DNA from: an uncultured Bacilli bacterium
GTDB taxonomy: Bacteria > Bacillota_I > Bacilli_A > RF39 > UBA660
NCBI GenBank assembly: GCA_944332025.1
Contig: CALVJB010000013.1
Location: 1 to 32,272 of the forward strand
Length of the DNA stretch: 32,272 nt
Direction: 5' to 3'
Below the pieces are notes generated by a model. That model was not told the origin of the DNA and did not search any database. It saw nothing but the letters and a program-made list of their open reading frames with translations. The position numbers and the translations under genes are program-made. Of the stretch, positions 8,745 through 17,404 are shown one piece after another (the first letter of the stretch is position 1; each line of letters opens with the position of its first letter).

Positions 8745-8773
8745 TTGTCAGTATTATTCTAGCATGATATAAT
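8745..8773 (+). promoter_or_regulatory. Strong promoter of the two-domain glycosyltransferase operon
   Basis: TTGTCA (8745-8750), exactly 17 bases, TATAAT (8768-8773), with the extended element TGA immediately before. This is the best consensus match in the window, 42 bases upstream of the next start codon. Confidence 0.8.
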
Positions 8774-8814
8774 GTAATTGTTTAAAAATTAATAGAAAGT
8801 ATTGAGGTAATCAT

Positions 8815-10629
8815 ATGAAAAAATATATTCATTATTGTTGGTTTGGTGATAAGCCATTCCCTAAATTAGCAGAAAAATGTTTGAAGAGTTGGAAAAAATA
8901 TTTGCCTGATTTTGAAATTATGAAGTGGTCAGAAGAAAATGTTGATTTAAATGAATGTCCATTTATTAAAGAGGCTTATGAAAATAAGAAATGGGCTTTT
9001 GTAGCAGATTATGCTAGAGCGAAAGCTTTGAAAGAATATGGTGGTATTTATTTTGATACTGATATGGAAGTAGTTAAAGATATTAGCAATTTGCTTAATA
9101 AAGGCAATACTTTTTTAGGGGTAGAAGATACTGGATATGTAGCAGTTGGTGTATGGTATGAAAATAAGGAAAATGCTTTACTTCCTACCAAATTGTTAGA
9201 TATTTATAGGTCAATTGAACATTTTAATGTCGATGAAATGTCAGAATATGCTATTCCTAAATTATTAAGTTCAATATTAGATCCGTTAGGCTTAAAAAAA
9301 GGAAGTAAAGAATTGCAGATTTTAGGTGATGGTATTTATATTTATCCAAGAGAGTATTTTTATCCTTATTCTTACGATAGAACTAATAATATTTTTACAG
9401 ATAATACTTGTATGATCCATTACTATGATGCTAGTTGGATTCCTCTTAAAGAGAGAATTGAAACTAGTATGGTAAGAAAAATTGGTAGAAAAAGAACTTT
9501 TGCTATATTACACTATTATAGAAAATGTAAAGATGGAATAAGAAAATGTGCTAAGGTCATTTTATTTCCTGTAGTTATCTATAGAGAAAGAAAAAGAAAA
9601 CAGGCATTAATAGATGATAAGTATTTAGAAAGAATTGATAATACTGTTAAAGCCATAAACGATTTAACTTCTAAAAATATAGATTATATAGTTTTTCATA
9701 ATAATGAATGGATGGGAGTTACTAGTGCTACTAAAGAGTTGTTTAATAATACAGTAGATTGTGGGGAAATATATAGAAAAAGTGATGTTCAGAAAATATG
9801 TAATGCTATTATTGGTACTAGTGTAAAACAAGTTATTTTTAGTTCATTTGCTAAAGGATATAAAGATTTGGCTATTTGTTTAAAAAAGAAAAATTCTTCT
9901 TTAATGTTAAAGACTTATTGGCATGGAAGTCATTCACAAATATTAGATTCTTATGGTTTCCCACGTAATTTGGAGATAATAGAATTGCATAAAAAAGGAA
10001 TTATTGATGTAATGGGAACTTGTAAAGAGAGTCTCTTGAACTTTTATTTAAAAGAAGGTTATAAAGCTAAATTTATTACTAATAAAGTTTCTACTAATAT
10101 TAAGCCTCTTACTAAAAAGAAAAATGAAGAAGTGAGAATAGGTTTATATGCTGCTAAATGTGATGATTGGCGAAAAAATATGTTTACTCAGATAGTTGCA
10201 GCCTCATTTATTGATAATGCAGTTATTGATATGGTTCCTTTAAATGATGAAGCAGTTGCTTTTTCTAAACTTGTAGGTGTAAAAATAGAAGGTATACCTA
10301 ATTCTTTAAAAAGAGAGGAATTAATTAAAAGAATGTCAGGTAATAACATAAATTTATATGTTACATTTTCTGAATGTGCACCAATGTTACCTTTAGAAAG
10401 TTTAGAAATGGGAGTACCTTGTATTACTGGTAATAATCATCATTATTTTAAAGATAGTGAGTTAGAAAAGTATTTAGTAGTTAATAATGAAGAAAATCCT
10501 AAGGAAATAAGTGAAAAAATAAAGAAATGTATTTCTTGTAAAGAGGAAGTTTTAAAGTTATATAAGAAGTTTTCTAAAGATAATTTAGAACAAGCTAAAA
10601 AAGATGTGAAAGAGTTTCTTGAAATGTAG
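8815..10629 (+). CDS. Two-domain glycosyltransferase: GT32-like plus GT4-like
   Basis: A 604-residue cytoplasmic protein with two transferase domains. Residues 1 to about 235 match the DXD sugar-transferase family (GT32/OCH1-like): IHYCWFGDKPFP at the start, then WAFVADYARAKALKEYGGIYFDTD with DTD at 81-83. A basic linker (RERKRKQ) follows. Residues of about 275-604 look like a GT-B (GT4-like) domain with TYWHGSHSQ, a conserved basic segment, and the EX7E motif Glu520...Glu528 (SECAPMLPLES). This second domain is clearly related to the N-terminal half of the next gene's product. The two genes probably act on the same glycan, adding two successive sugars. Donors are unknown. Confidence 0.78.
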   Translation: MKKYIHYCWFGDKPFPKLAEKCLKSWKKYLPDFEIMKWSEENVDLNECPFIKEAYENKKWAFVADYARAKALKEYGGIYFDTDMEVVKDISNLLNKGNTFLGVEDTGYVAVGVWYENKENALLPTKLLDIYRSIEHFNVDEMSEYAIPKLLSSILDPLGLKKGSKELQILGDGIYIYPREYFYPYSYDRTNNIFTDNTCMIHYYDASWIPLKERIETSMVRKIGRKRTFAILHYYRKCKDGIRKCAKVILFPVVIYRERKRKQALIDDKYLERIDNTVKAINDLTSKNIDYIVFHNNEWMGVTSATKELFNNTVDCGEIYRKSDVQKICNAIIGTSVKQVIFSSFAKGYKDLAICLKKKNSSLMLKTYWHGSHSQILDSYGFPRNLEIIELHKKGIIDVMGTCKESLLNFYLKEGYKAKFITNKVSTNIKPLTKKKNEEVRIGLYAAKCDDWRKNMFTQIVAASFIDNAVIDMVPLNDEAVAFSKLVGVKIEGIPNSLKREELIKRMSGNNINLYVTFSECAPMLPLESLEMGVPCITGNNHHYFKDSELEKYLVVNNEENPKEISEKIKKCISCKEEVLKLYKKFSKDNLEQAKKDVKEFLEM

Positions 10630-10637
10630 GTGATATT

Positions 10638-12641
10638 ATGATAGAGAAGAGTTTAGATATAATATATAATAAAAAATATTTGGTTATTGTACCTTCTATG
10701 ACAAGTGATTTATTAGAAAGTTTTAGATATTCATTTAAAAATGTTGTTTTGATGAAAAATGATTTAGATGATTTAGAATTTATGATAGATTTTATAAATA
10801 AAAATAATTTTAAAAAATTAATATTTGTTGATTATCAAGTGGAGTATGAGCAGCTTATCGCTAGATTAAAAGTAGAACCTAAAATTGATTTTATTTTTAC
10901 AAGGTCCCTTGGAGCTTTAACAGATAAGTTTATATATGATGTTTTTATGAAGGTTTATGATTTGTATAAACAATATAATTCTTCTTTAGGTCTTTTGGAT
11001 AAGGGATTATTTAATTCGTTAAAAAGACAAAAAGAAAACGTTAAATATCTTATGCTTGATATAGAAGAAAAGCATGAAGAGGTCCAATATAAAAATACAA
11101 CAATAGGTTTATTAAATAATGAAGAAGATCCTAAACATAGTTTTTATAATGAACTTAGTGCAATTAAGTTAATTGATGGCATGAAAGCTAAAATATGTAA
11201 GCCAACTAAAGTTACCAAAGAATTTTTAAAGGCTTTTGAAATTAATTATGATGTTGTTAGTTCTAATGATAGTCTTTTAGAAGGCAATATAGTTAATTTA
11301 TATGTTAATTTTGCTGCTAACAACAATTCTATATTTTTAAAGAGTATGGATAAAAGTATTCCTTGTATTTTAGGCAATGTTGAATTTTTAGATAATTATA
11401 AATTTTTAAAAGACATGTTAGTTGTAAATAGTGATGATAATATAGATGAGATTGCTACTAAGATAAAATCAGTTATTAAAAATAGAGATAAAATATGTAA
11501 GGAATATAAAAAATTTAGAAAAGATTATAGTGAAAAAAGTAAGAAAACTGTGGAGGATTTTTTAAATTTTAAAATAGAGAATAGAATGCTTGATAAAGAT
11601 GAATTATTAATGACTGTAGTTGTTCCTGTTTATAATGTAGAGAAGTATCTTGCAAATTCTCTTGATTCTATTATTGAAGCTAGTATTGATGATATGGAAA
11701 TATTAGTTGTTAATGATGGTTCTACTGATAATAGTGAAGAGATTATTTTAAAATATCAAAAAATCTATCCTAAGTTGATTAGATATATAAAGCAAGAAAA
11801 TCATGGCCTTGGTAATGTTAGAAATGTAGGACTTAAAGAAGCTAAGGGAAAATATATCGCTTCAATAGATTCAGATGATACTATAAATCCTGTATTTTTT
11901 GAAGAAGCTTTAAAATATATGCAAGAAGATATTGATATTATTATTTGTGATTGGCTTACAGTTACAGATGAAAATAAATATGAAACGGCAGCTTTAGATT
12001 ATATTTTCAATGATATTAATCGCTATGAAGGTTTGTTATATACGACAATTATGCCTTCAACATGTAATAAGATAGTAAAAAAATCTTTATATAAAGAATT
12101 AGATTTAACTTATATCGAAGATAAATTTGAAGATTTAAGTACTAATCCTTTTGTTATGTTAAGAGCAGAAACAATAAAATATATTAATAAACCTTATTAT
12201 GAATATTATATAAGAAGTAACTCTATTATGAGAACAAAACCTGGACTTAGTATGATTGATATTATAAAAATTGTTAATGAAAGATTAGAAAAATATAAAG
12301 ATTATATTAATGTTGATATAGAGAAATTTAAATATTATACATTTTCTTGGAGAATTGAGGAGTATGTTATTAACCAGTTATATACTATAGATGATGAAGA
12401 AATTGAGAATTATGTAAAATATATGACTACAAATTTAAAAAATATTATGTTAGATACTTTTAATAATTCTTTATATAAAGAAAGACTTAATACTTTAAAG
12501 ACAAAAGAGTTGAAAGATTATATTGTTAAACGTAATAAAGCTTTTGAAAAGGGAACTTTAACTAAATTTATAAAAAATGCTAGGAAAGATGATAAGTATT
12601 ACAAATTAACACCTCCAATTATATATTATGGGGAGAATTAA
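10638..12641 (+). CDS. Two-domain protein: degenerate GT4-like plus GT2 glycosyltransferase
   Basis: A 667-residue protein. Residues 1 to about 310 are homologous to the C-terminal domain of the preceding gene product. A gap-free alignment around NLYVNFAANN...SIPCILGN shows both EX7E glutamates replaced (Ala227 and Lys235), and the WHG segment is also lost. This half is therefore probably inactive as a transferase. Residues of about 325-667 form a GT2 domain with VVVPVYNVEKYL, VVNDGSTDNS and the metal-binding DSDD at 411-414, all of which look intact. It is spaced eight bases after the preceding gene. The inactive half may serve to dimerise with the active GT4-like domain next door; that is inference. 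Confidence 0.78.
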   Translation: MIEKSLDIIYNKKYLVIVPSMTSDLLESFRYSFKNVVLMKNDLDDLEFMIDFINKNNFKKLIFVDYQVEYEQLIARLKVEPKIDFIFTRSLGALTDKFIYDVFMKVYDLYKQYNSSLGLLDKGLFNSLKRQKENVKYLMLDIEEKHEEVQYKNTTIGLLNNEEDPKHSFYNELSAIKLIDGMKAKICKPTKVTKEFLKAFEINYDVVSSNDSLLEGNIVNLYVNFAANNNSIFLKSMDKSIPCILGNVEFLDNYKFLKDMLVVNSDDNIDEIATKIKSVIKNRDKICKEYKKFRKDYSEKSKKTVEDFLNFKIENRMLDKDELLMTVVVPVYNVEKYLANSLDSIIEASIDDMEILVVNDGSTDNSEEIILKYQKIYPKLIRYIKQENHGLGNVRNVGLKEAKGKYIASIDSDDTINPVFFEEALKYMQEDIDIIICDWLTVTDENKYETAALDYIFNDINRYEGLLYTTIMPSTCNKIVKKSLYKELDLTYIEDKFEDLSTNPFVMLRAETIKYINKPYYEYYIRSNSIMRTKPGLSMIDIIKIVNERLEKYKDYINVDIEKFKYYTFSWRIEEYVINQLYTIDDEEIENYVKYMTTNLKNIMLDTFNNSLYKERLNTLKTKELKDYIVKRNKAFEKGTLTKFIKNARKDDKYYKLTPPIIYYGEN

Positions 12642-12642
12642 A

Positions 12643-12822
12643 ATGGATAAAGAAAAAATACAAATGGATGCTTTAAAAGCTGAAAACTTATATATGCGTG
12701 ATAATATTAAAAATTTAAGAGATATAATTAGAGATCGTGATAAAGAACTTTTTCTAATTAAAAATTCTAAGGGGTATAAACTAATAGAGAAAATTAGAAA
12801 ATTAATGTTTTGGAGAAGATGA
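12643..12822 (+). CDS. Small coiled-coil protein with glycosyltransferase-type tail
   Basis: A 59-residue protein. ATG 12643 is preferred to ATG 12628 because GGGGAG (12630-12635) sits the right distance before it and the start falls one base after the upstream stop. Residues 1 to about 40 are highly charged and helical (KAENLYMRDNIKNLRDIIRDRD), fitting a coiled coil. The end, KNSKGYKLIEKIRKLMFWRR, is basic and amphipathic, likely membrane-touching. It matches the tail of the TagB/TagF-like protein at 3064 (YNSKGYKFLEKIRKLK). No catalytic motif is present. It may be a tether or assembly factor for the glycosyltransferases around it, or a remnant of a lost larger transferase. The next gene begins one base after its stop. 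Confidence 0.75.
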   Translation: MDKEKIQMDALKAENLYMRDNIKNLRDIIRDRDKELFLIKNSKGYKLIEKIRKLMFWRR

Positions 12823-12823
12823 A

Positions 12824-13840
12824 ATGAAAAAAATAGCATTGGTTGTAGACAAGGATAATTGGGCTTTTGCTAATATAGCAAAAATATTAAAAAAGAAACT
12901 AGAAAAATATTATGATATTGATATTATAATATTAGAGTTTTTAGGAGGTAATTTAACACAACTTTTTTTGCTAGTTAAAGATTATGATTTAGTTCATTTT
13001 TTATGGAGAGAACCTCTTTATAATTTAACTAGACCATTTTTTGAAGAATATACTTATTTATTAGGTTCATCTAAAGAGCAATTTATGAATGATTATGTTA
13101 ATTTTAAGAAAATAAGTACTGCAGTTTATGATCATTTATTTTTAGATGAGAATATTAAAATTACAAAGTTCTTGTTTAATAATATTAGTAATTATTATGT
13201 ATCTTCTAGAAAATTATTAAAAATTTATAATAATTTAAATATTGAGTATAAACCTAAAATGGTTATTACAGATGGAGTAGATTTAGAGAAGTTTTATCCT
13301 CGTAATATAGAAAGGTTTGATAATTTAGATAGAACTATTGTTATTGGATGGGTCGGTAATAGTAAGTGGAGTGAATTTGGAGAAGATACTAAAGGGTTAG
13401 TTACAATATTAAATCCTGCTATAGAAGATTTAAAAAAAGAAGGATATGATATTAAAACTAATTATGCAGATTCTAATGTTAAATTTATACCTCATGATGA
13501 AATGATAGATTATTATAGTTCTATAGATGTTTTAATCTGTTCATCTATGTCTGAAGGAACACCTAATCCAGTTTTAGAAGCAATGGCTTGTGGTGTTCCA
13601 ATAATATCAACAAATGTAGGTATTGTTAGTGAAGCTTTAGGTCCTTATCAAAAAAAATATATATTAGAAGATAGAACTGTTGAATGTATGAAAAATAAAA
13701 TTAAAGAGCTTCTTAATAATCCTAAAGATTTTAAAAAATTATCTATGGAAAATATGAAACAGATAAAGAAATGGTCTTGGGATGAGAAAGCAAAAGATTT
13801 TAAAGATTTTTTTGATAGATGTCTTAAAGAGGAGGATTAG
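12824..13840 (+). CDS. GT4 family glycosyltransferase
   Basis: A 338-residue GT-B fold enzyme. The C-terminal Rossmann half is clear: VIGWVGNSKW starts the nucleotide-binding domain, IPHDEMIDYYSSIDVLICSS follows, and the EX7E motif is Glu244...Glu252 (EGTPNPVLEAMACGVP). It lacks a signal peptide or membrane helix and should act at the cytoplasmic face on a lipid-linked intermediate. The N-terminal half (MKKIALVVDKDNWAF) is more diverged, as usual for the acceptor domain. It starts one base after the small coiled-coil gene, with GGAGAAG as ribosome site, and ends three bases before the DUF6020-like gene, so it is part of the same operon. The sugar is not predictable. Confidence 0.85.
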   Translation: MKKIALVVDKDNWAFANIAKILKKKLEKYYDIDIIILEFLGGNLTQLFLLVKDYDLVHFLWREPLYNLTRPFFEEYTYLLGSSKEQFMNDYVNFKKISTAVYDHLFLDENIKITKFLFNNISNYYVSSRKLLKIYNNLNIEYKPKMVITDGVDLEKFYPRNIERFDNLDRTIVIGWVGNSKWSEFGEDTKGLVTILNPAIEDLKKEGYDIKTNYADSNVKFIPHDEMIDYYSSIDVLICSSMSEGTPNPVLEAMACGVPIISTNVGIVSEALGPYQKKYILEDRTVECMKNKIKELLNNPKDFKKLSMENMKQIKKWSWDEKAKDFKDFFDRCLKEED

Positions 13841-13843
13841 ATT

Positions 13844-15595
13844 ATGCTTGATAAAATAATGAACAATAAATATTTAATACCCATTATTTTAAGCCTTTTT
13901 ACATATATATCCTTATGCTTTCAAGATGTTTTACCAGCTAATAATATCTTTTCACTATTAGTGTTAGTACTTATTATATATTTTTATAAAAATAATATTT
14001 TAAAAAAGAGTGAGTATAATAGAGATATTTTAATATTTTCTTTATTCTTTGCAGTTATATTGATTGCAGGAAGAATACTTTATAATTTTAGATACTCCGC
14101 TACTGATAGTTTTTGGAATGAATTATTTACTATTAAAAATATTATTTATTTAATTGGTAATACTAGTTTAATTTATACTATACTTGTAACTGTTATTCCT
14201 AAATTAGTTAATATTAAATTTAAAGATAAAAAAGTGTTTAAGAAAAAGTATATTTTTCTATGGTCATTATTAATCATTTTTATTTGTTGGTTACCTTATT
14301 TTATTGTTTATTATCCAGGAATAATAACAGGAGATTCTATTGATGAGTTAAATATGGTTTTAGGTAATAGAGCAGTTTCTGATCATCATGCAGTTATTCA
14401 TTTTATTTTTATGTATATTCCATATAAAATAGGTTATTTTATCTCAGAAAATGTTAATTTTTCTGTTGGACTTATTTCCCTTGTCCAGATGCTTGTTATG
14501 GCTTCTATTTTTGCTTATTCTGTTTTCTTTCTTGCTAAGAGAAATGTAAATAAATATTTATTGATTGCAACTTTGTTATTTTATGCTATAGTTCCTATGT
14601 TTGGATTTTATAGTATTACTATGTGGAAAGATATTATCTTTAGTGGTATGGTCTTATTATTAGTTTTAGAACTTATTAAATTATTAGAAAAGAAAAATGA
14701 TATCTCATTTAAAAATTTTTATAGTTTTATAATAATATCTTTATTGACAATATTTTTTAGAAATAATGCTATTTATATGTATTTCATTTTAGCTTTAGTG
14801 ACATTAATTGTTTTTAGAAAAAAACTAAAAGTAATAGTACCTATGTTAATTATAGTTTTTGCAGTTTTCTTTGTAGTAAAAGGACCAATTTATAATTATT
14901 TTGGTATCCAAACTTCAAAATCTTCTGAATATATAGCGATACCTCTACAACAGATAGGTAGGATGGCTTACAAAGGAGTAGAATTTACTAAAGGGGAAGA
15001 AGAGTTAATAAATAAGTTAATACCATTAGATACTTTAAGAGAATCATATAACGCAGAGATTGTTGATAGTATAAAATTTAATTATAATTATAATGCAGAA
15101 GCATTTGAAGAAAATAAAATTGAATATTTAAAACTATGGATTAGTTTATGTTTTAAACATTTTGGTATTGCTACAGAAGCATATTTGACTAGTACTTTAG
15201 GTTATTATTATCCTAATGTGGATTATTGGGTTACAACGGCAAAAATAGATGAAAATGATATTGGTGTTCATACAAGTAGTTTTGTTCCTGATAATATTAG
15301 AAATGAGATTACAAAATTAGGTACAAGAACTCTTCCTATTATAGGTAATACTTGGTGTATTGCTTTAGCTTTTTGGTTAATTTTGCTTTCAGCATATATT
15401 GCTGTTAAAAGATATAGGAAAAAGAGTATTTTATATGTTTATGTTCCAATATTTGGGATTTGGTTAACTATGATGGTAGCAACTCCTGTTTTTGCAGAGT
15501 TTAGATATATTTTTAGTGCTTTTACTTGTTTACCAATATTACTTATTGTTCCATTTTTAAAAAAAAGAGGTGTAAGTTATGAAAAGGTTAAATAA
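13844..15595 (+). CDS. Polytopic membrane protein, DUF6020-like (first of tandem pair)
   Basis: A 583-residue protein with about twelve hydrophobic segments. Features suggest the DUF6020 family and a GT-C-like layout: YYPGIITGDSIDEL after a membrane helix, DHHAVIHF, and YSITMWKDIIF. A soluble stretch (GRMAYKGVEFTKGEEEL) precedes the last helices. Conserved acidic and histidine residues on outer loops are compatible with a lipid-linked sugar transferase, but no enzyme activity can be claimed from sequence. It lies directly after a GT4 gene and overlaps its paralog by 17 bases. It probably takes part in building or decorating the surface glycan. Confidence 0.72.
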   Translation: MLDKIMNNKYLIPIILSLFTYISLCFQDVLPANNIFSLLVLVLIIYFYKNNILKKSEYNRDILIFSLFFAVILIAGRILYNFRYSATDSFWNELFTIKNIIYLIGNTSLIYTILVTVIPKLVNIKFKDKKVFKKKYIFLWSLLIIFICWLPYFIVYYPGIITGDSIDELNMVLGNRAVSDHHAVIHFIFMYIPYKIGYFISENVNFSVGLISLVQMLVMASIFAYSVFFLAKRNVNKYLLIATLLFYAIVPMFGFYSITMWKDIIFSGMVLLLVLELIKLLEKKNDISFKNFYSFIIISLLTIFFRNNAIYMYFILALVTLIVFRKKLKVIVPMLIIVFAVFFVVKGPIYNYFGIQTSKSSEYIAIPLQQIGRMAYKGVEFTKGEEELINKLIPLDTLRESYNAEIVDSIKFNYNYNAEAFEENKIEYLKLWISLCFKHFGIATEAYLTSTLGYYYPNVDYWVTTAKIDENDIGVHTSSFVPDNIRNEITKLGTRTLPIIGNTWCIALAFWLILLSAYIAVKRYRKKSILYVYVPIFGIWLTMMVATPVFAEFRYIFSAFTCLPILLIVPFLKKRGVSYEKVK

Positions 15596-17312
15596 TAATT
15601 TTGGATATTTATTAATATCTTTAATGATTTATTTGGCTTTAGCTAAGTATTTATCATTAGATAATTTTAATATTTTAAGTCTTATTATTTATATTTTAAA
15701 TTTTATTGTTGTAAAAAAATATTTCTTTAAATTACTTTCTAAAAGAAGTATAATTCTTTCTTTAATATTTACCTTGTGCTTTACTTTAGGTAAAGTCTGT
15801 TTTGATAATATGTATACTACAAAAAATGTTTTTATAGAATATTTCACTTTTGAAACATTATATTTATTTATTGGTATTTTTCTTTTATTTACTTTATTAA
15901 TTTCTATAATATTAAAAAAATTAGAAACATTAAATTTAGTCAGCGAAAATAATTTTAAGAATAATAAAAAATTATTTATTATTTCATTTATTGTTATAAT
16001 GCTCTGTCTTATTCCATACTTTTTACATTCATTTCCAGGTTTAATCGCTCCAGATGCTATTTATCAGACTCAACAGTTTAAACATTTAACAACTTTAACT
16101 GATCATCATCCAGTTTTACATACTTTCTTTTTAAAGGTATGTTATGCTTTTGGTAGTATTTTTTCAAATAGTGAAAATATAAGAGCATCTGTTTCTACAA
16201 TTGTCCAGATGATTATTATGTCATCTATTTATTCTTATTTTATTGTTTTTCTAAATAAACATAAAATTGATAAAAAGATTTTGATAGGACTTATGTTTTT
16301 GTTTGGACTACTACCTGTTTATGCCTTTTATAGTATTACAATGTGGAAAGATGTAATGTTTGGTGGTTTCTTCTTACTTTTCTTGATTAATATTTATGTT
16401 TTTATTGAAAAGAAAGAAGAATTAAAATATTATCATTTTATTTCTTTTGCAATTATATCTTTATTAGTACTGTTTTTTAGAAATAATGCTTTATATATGT
16501 ATATATTATTTATTCCTTTTATTTTAGTATATTTTAAAGATAAAATAAAACCATTCGCTATAACTATATCTTTAGTATTACTTTGCTTTTTTGTTGTAAA
16601 GTATCCTGTATTTAATTATTTTGGAGTTGAAAAGAGTAAATCTTGGGAATATTTAGGTATGCCAATACAACAAGTAGGAAGGATGGCTTATAAAGATGTT
16701 AACTTTACTAAAGAAGAGAAAGAGACATTAGAAAAGTTTATTACTATTGAAAATTTAAAGAGTGATTATAATCCAATAGTTTCTGATGGTATTAAATTTA
16801 GTTTAAATTTAAATCAAGAATATTTTGATTCTCATAATATGGAATTTTTACTTTTATGGAAAGATTTAGTAATTGAACATTTTGATGTGGCAGTAGAGTC
16901 ATATTTAATATCTACTTTAGGTTATTGGTATCCTAATTTAGCGAATAACGCTGTAGAATTAGGTGTAACTGATAATGATTTAGGCTTTTATCAGCAGTCG
17001 TTAGTACCTAAAAGTGTTGGTAATTTTATAGATAATTTATATAGTTATGATACTCCTATTTTAAGTTTACAATGGAATTTAGGCTTAATAATTTGGTTTA
17101 CTATTATTTTAGGTGTAGTTTGTTATAGAAAAAATAAGAAAAATTTACTTTGTTATGTTCCGATAGTTGGAATGTGGTTAACTTTAATGGTGGCATCTCC
17201 AGTTAATGGAATGCTTAGATATATATTCTGGTTGTATACTGCTTTACCTTTATTATTCTTTATTAATTATTTACCTTCAATTAATATAAAAAGCACTAAA
17301 AAGAGAAGATAA
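15579..17312 (+). CDS. Polytopic membrane protein, DUF6020-like (second of tandem pair)
   Basis: A 577-residue paralog of the preceding protein with the same landmarks in order: FPGLIAPDAIYQT, DHHPVLHT, YSITMWKDVMFGG, FFRNNALYMY, GRMAYKDVNFTKEEKE and GYWYPN. Similarity extends over the full length, so this is a tandem duplication that has since diverged. The start ATG 15579 lies inside the end of the preceding gene, with AAGAGGTG as ribosome site. Translational coupling is likely. A strong hairpin ends the operon. Function is inferred only from family and context, as for its partner. Confidence 0.72.
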   Translation: MKRLNNNFGYLLISLMIYLALAKYLSLDNFNILSLIIYILNFIVVKKYFFKLLSKRSIILSLIFTLCFTLGKVCFDNMYTTKNVFIEYFTFETLYLFIGIFLLFTLLISIILKKLETLNLVSENNFKNNKKLFIISFIVIMLCLIPYFLHSFPGLIAPDAIYQTQQFKHLTTLTDHHPVLHTFFLKVCYAFGSIFSNSENIRASVSTIVQMIIMSSIYSYFIVFLNKHKIDKKILIGLMFLFGLLPVYAFYSITMWKDVMFGGFFLLFLINIYVFIEKKEELKYYHFISFAIISLLVLFFRNNALYMYILFIPFILVYFKDKIKPFAITISLVLLCFFVVKYPVFNYFGVEKSKSWEYLGMPIQQVGRMAYKDVNFTKEEKETLEKFITIENLKSDYNPIVSDGIKFSLNLNQEYFDSHNMEFLLLWKDLVIEHFDVAVESYLISTLGYWYPNLANNAVELGVTDNDLGFYQQSLVPKSVGNFIDNLYSYDTPILSLQWNLGLIIWFTIILGVVCYRKNKKNLLCYVPIVGMWLTLMVASPVNGMLRYIFWLYTALPLLFFINYLPSINIKSTKKRR

Positions 17313-17334
17313 TTTGAATTATTTTCTCTTTTTT
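17298..17334. terminator. Terminator closing the glycosyltransferase operon
   Basis: A 15-base stem with one G.T pair (17298-17312 with 17319-17333), loop TTTGAA, T-rich right arm (TTTTCTCTTTTTT). The left arm contains the stop codon of the second DUF6020-like gene. Confidence 0.85.
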
Positions 17335-17345
17335 CGTCAAAACTA

Positions 17346-17375
17346 ATGACATGAAAAGTTAATTTGTGATATAGT
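17346..17375 (+). promoter_or_regulatory. Promoter of the acyltransferase gene
   Basis: ATGACA (17346-17351), 18-base spacer, TATAGT (17370-17375), with an extended TG at 17367-17368. It follows the terminator directly. Confidence 0.6.
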
Positions 17376-17404
17376 TTATATATAATAGTTGGGGGGGATA
17401 AAAA

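Noticed and set aside
8815-10629. Large clostridial-toxin-type glycosyltransferase, suggested by the DXD domain
   Set aside because: There are no translocation, autoprocessing or secretion regions, and the protein is fused to a GT4-like domain in a polysaccharide cluster, so a biosynthetic role is more likely.
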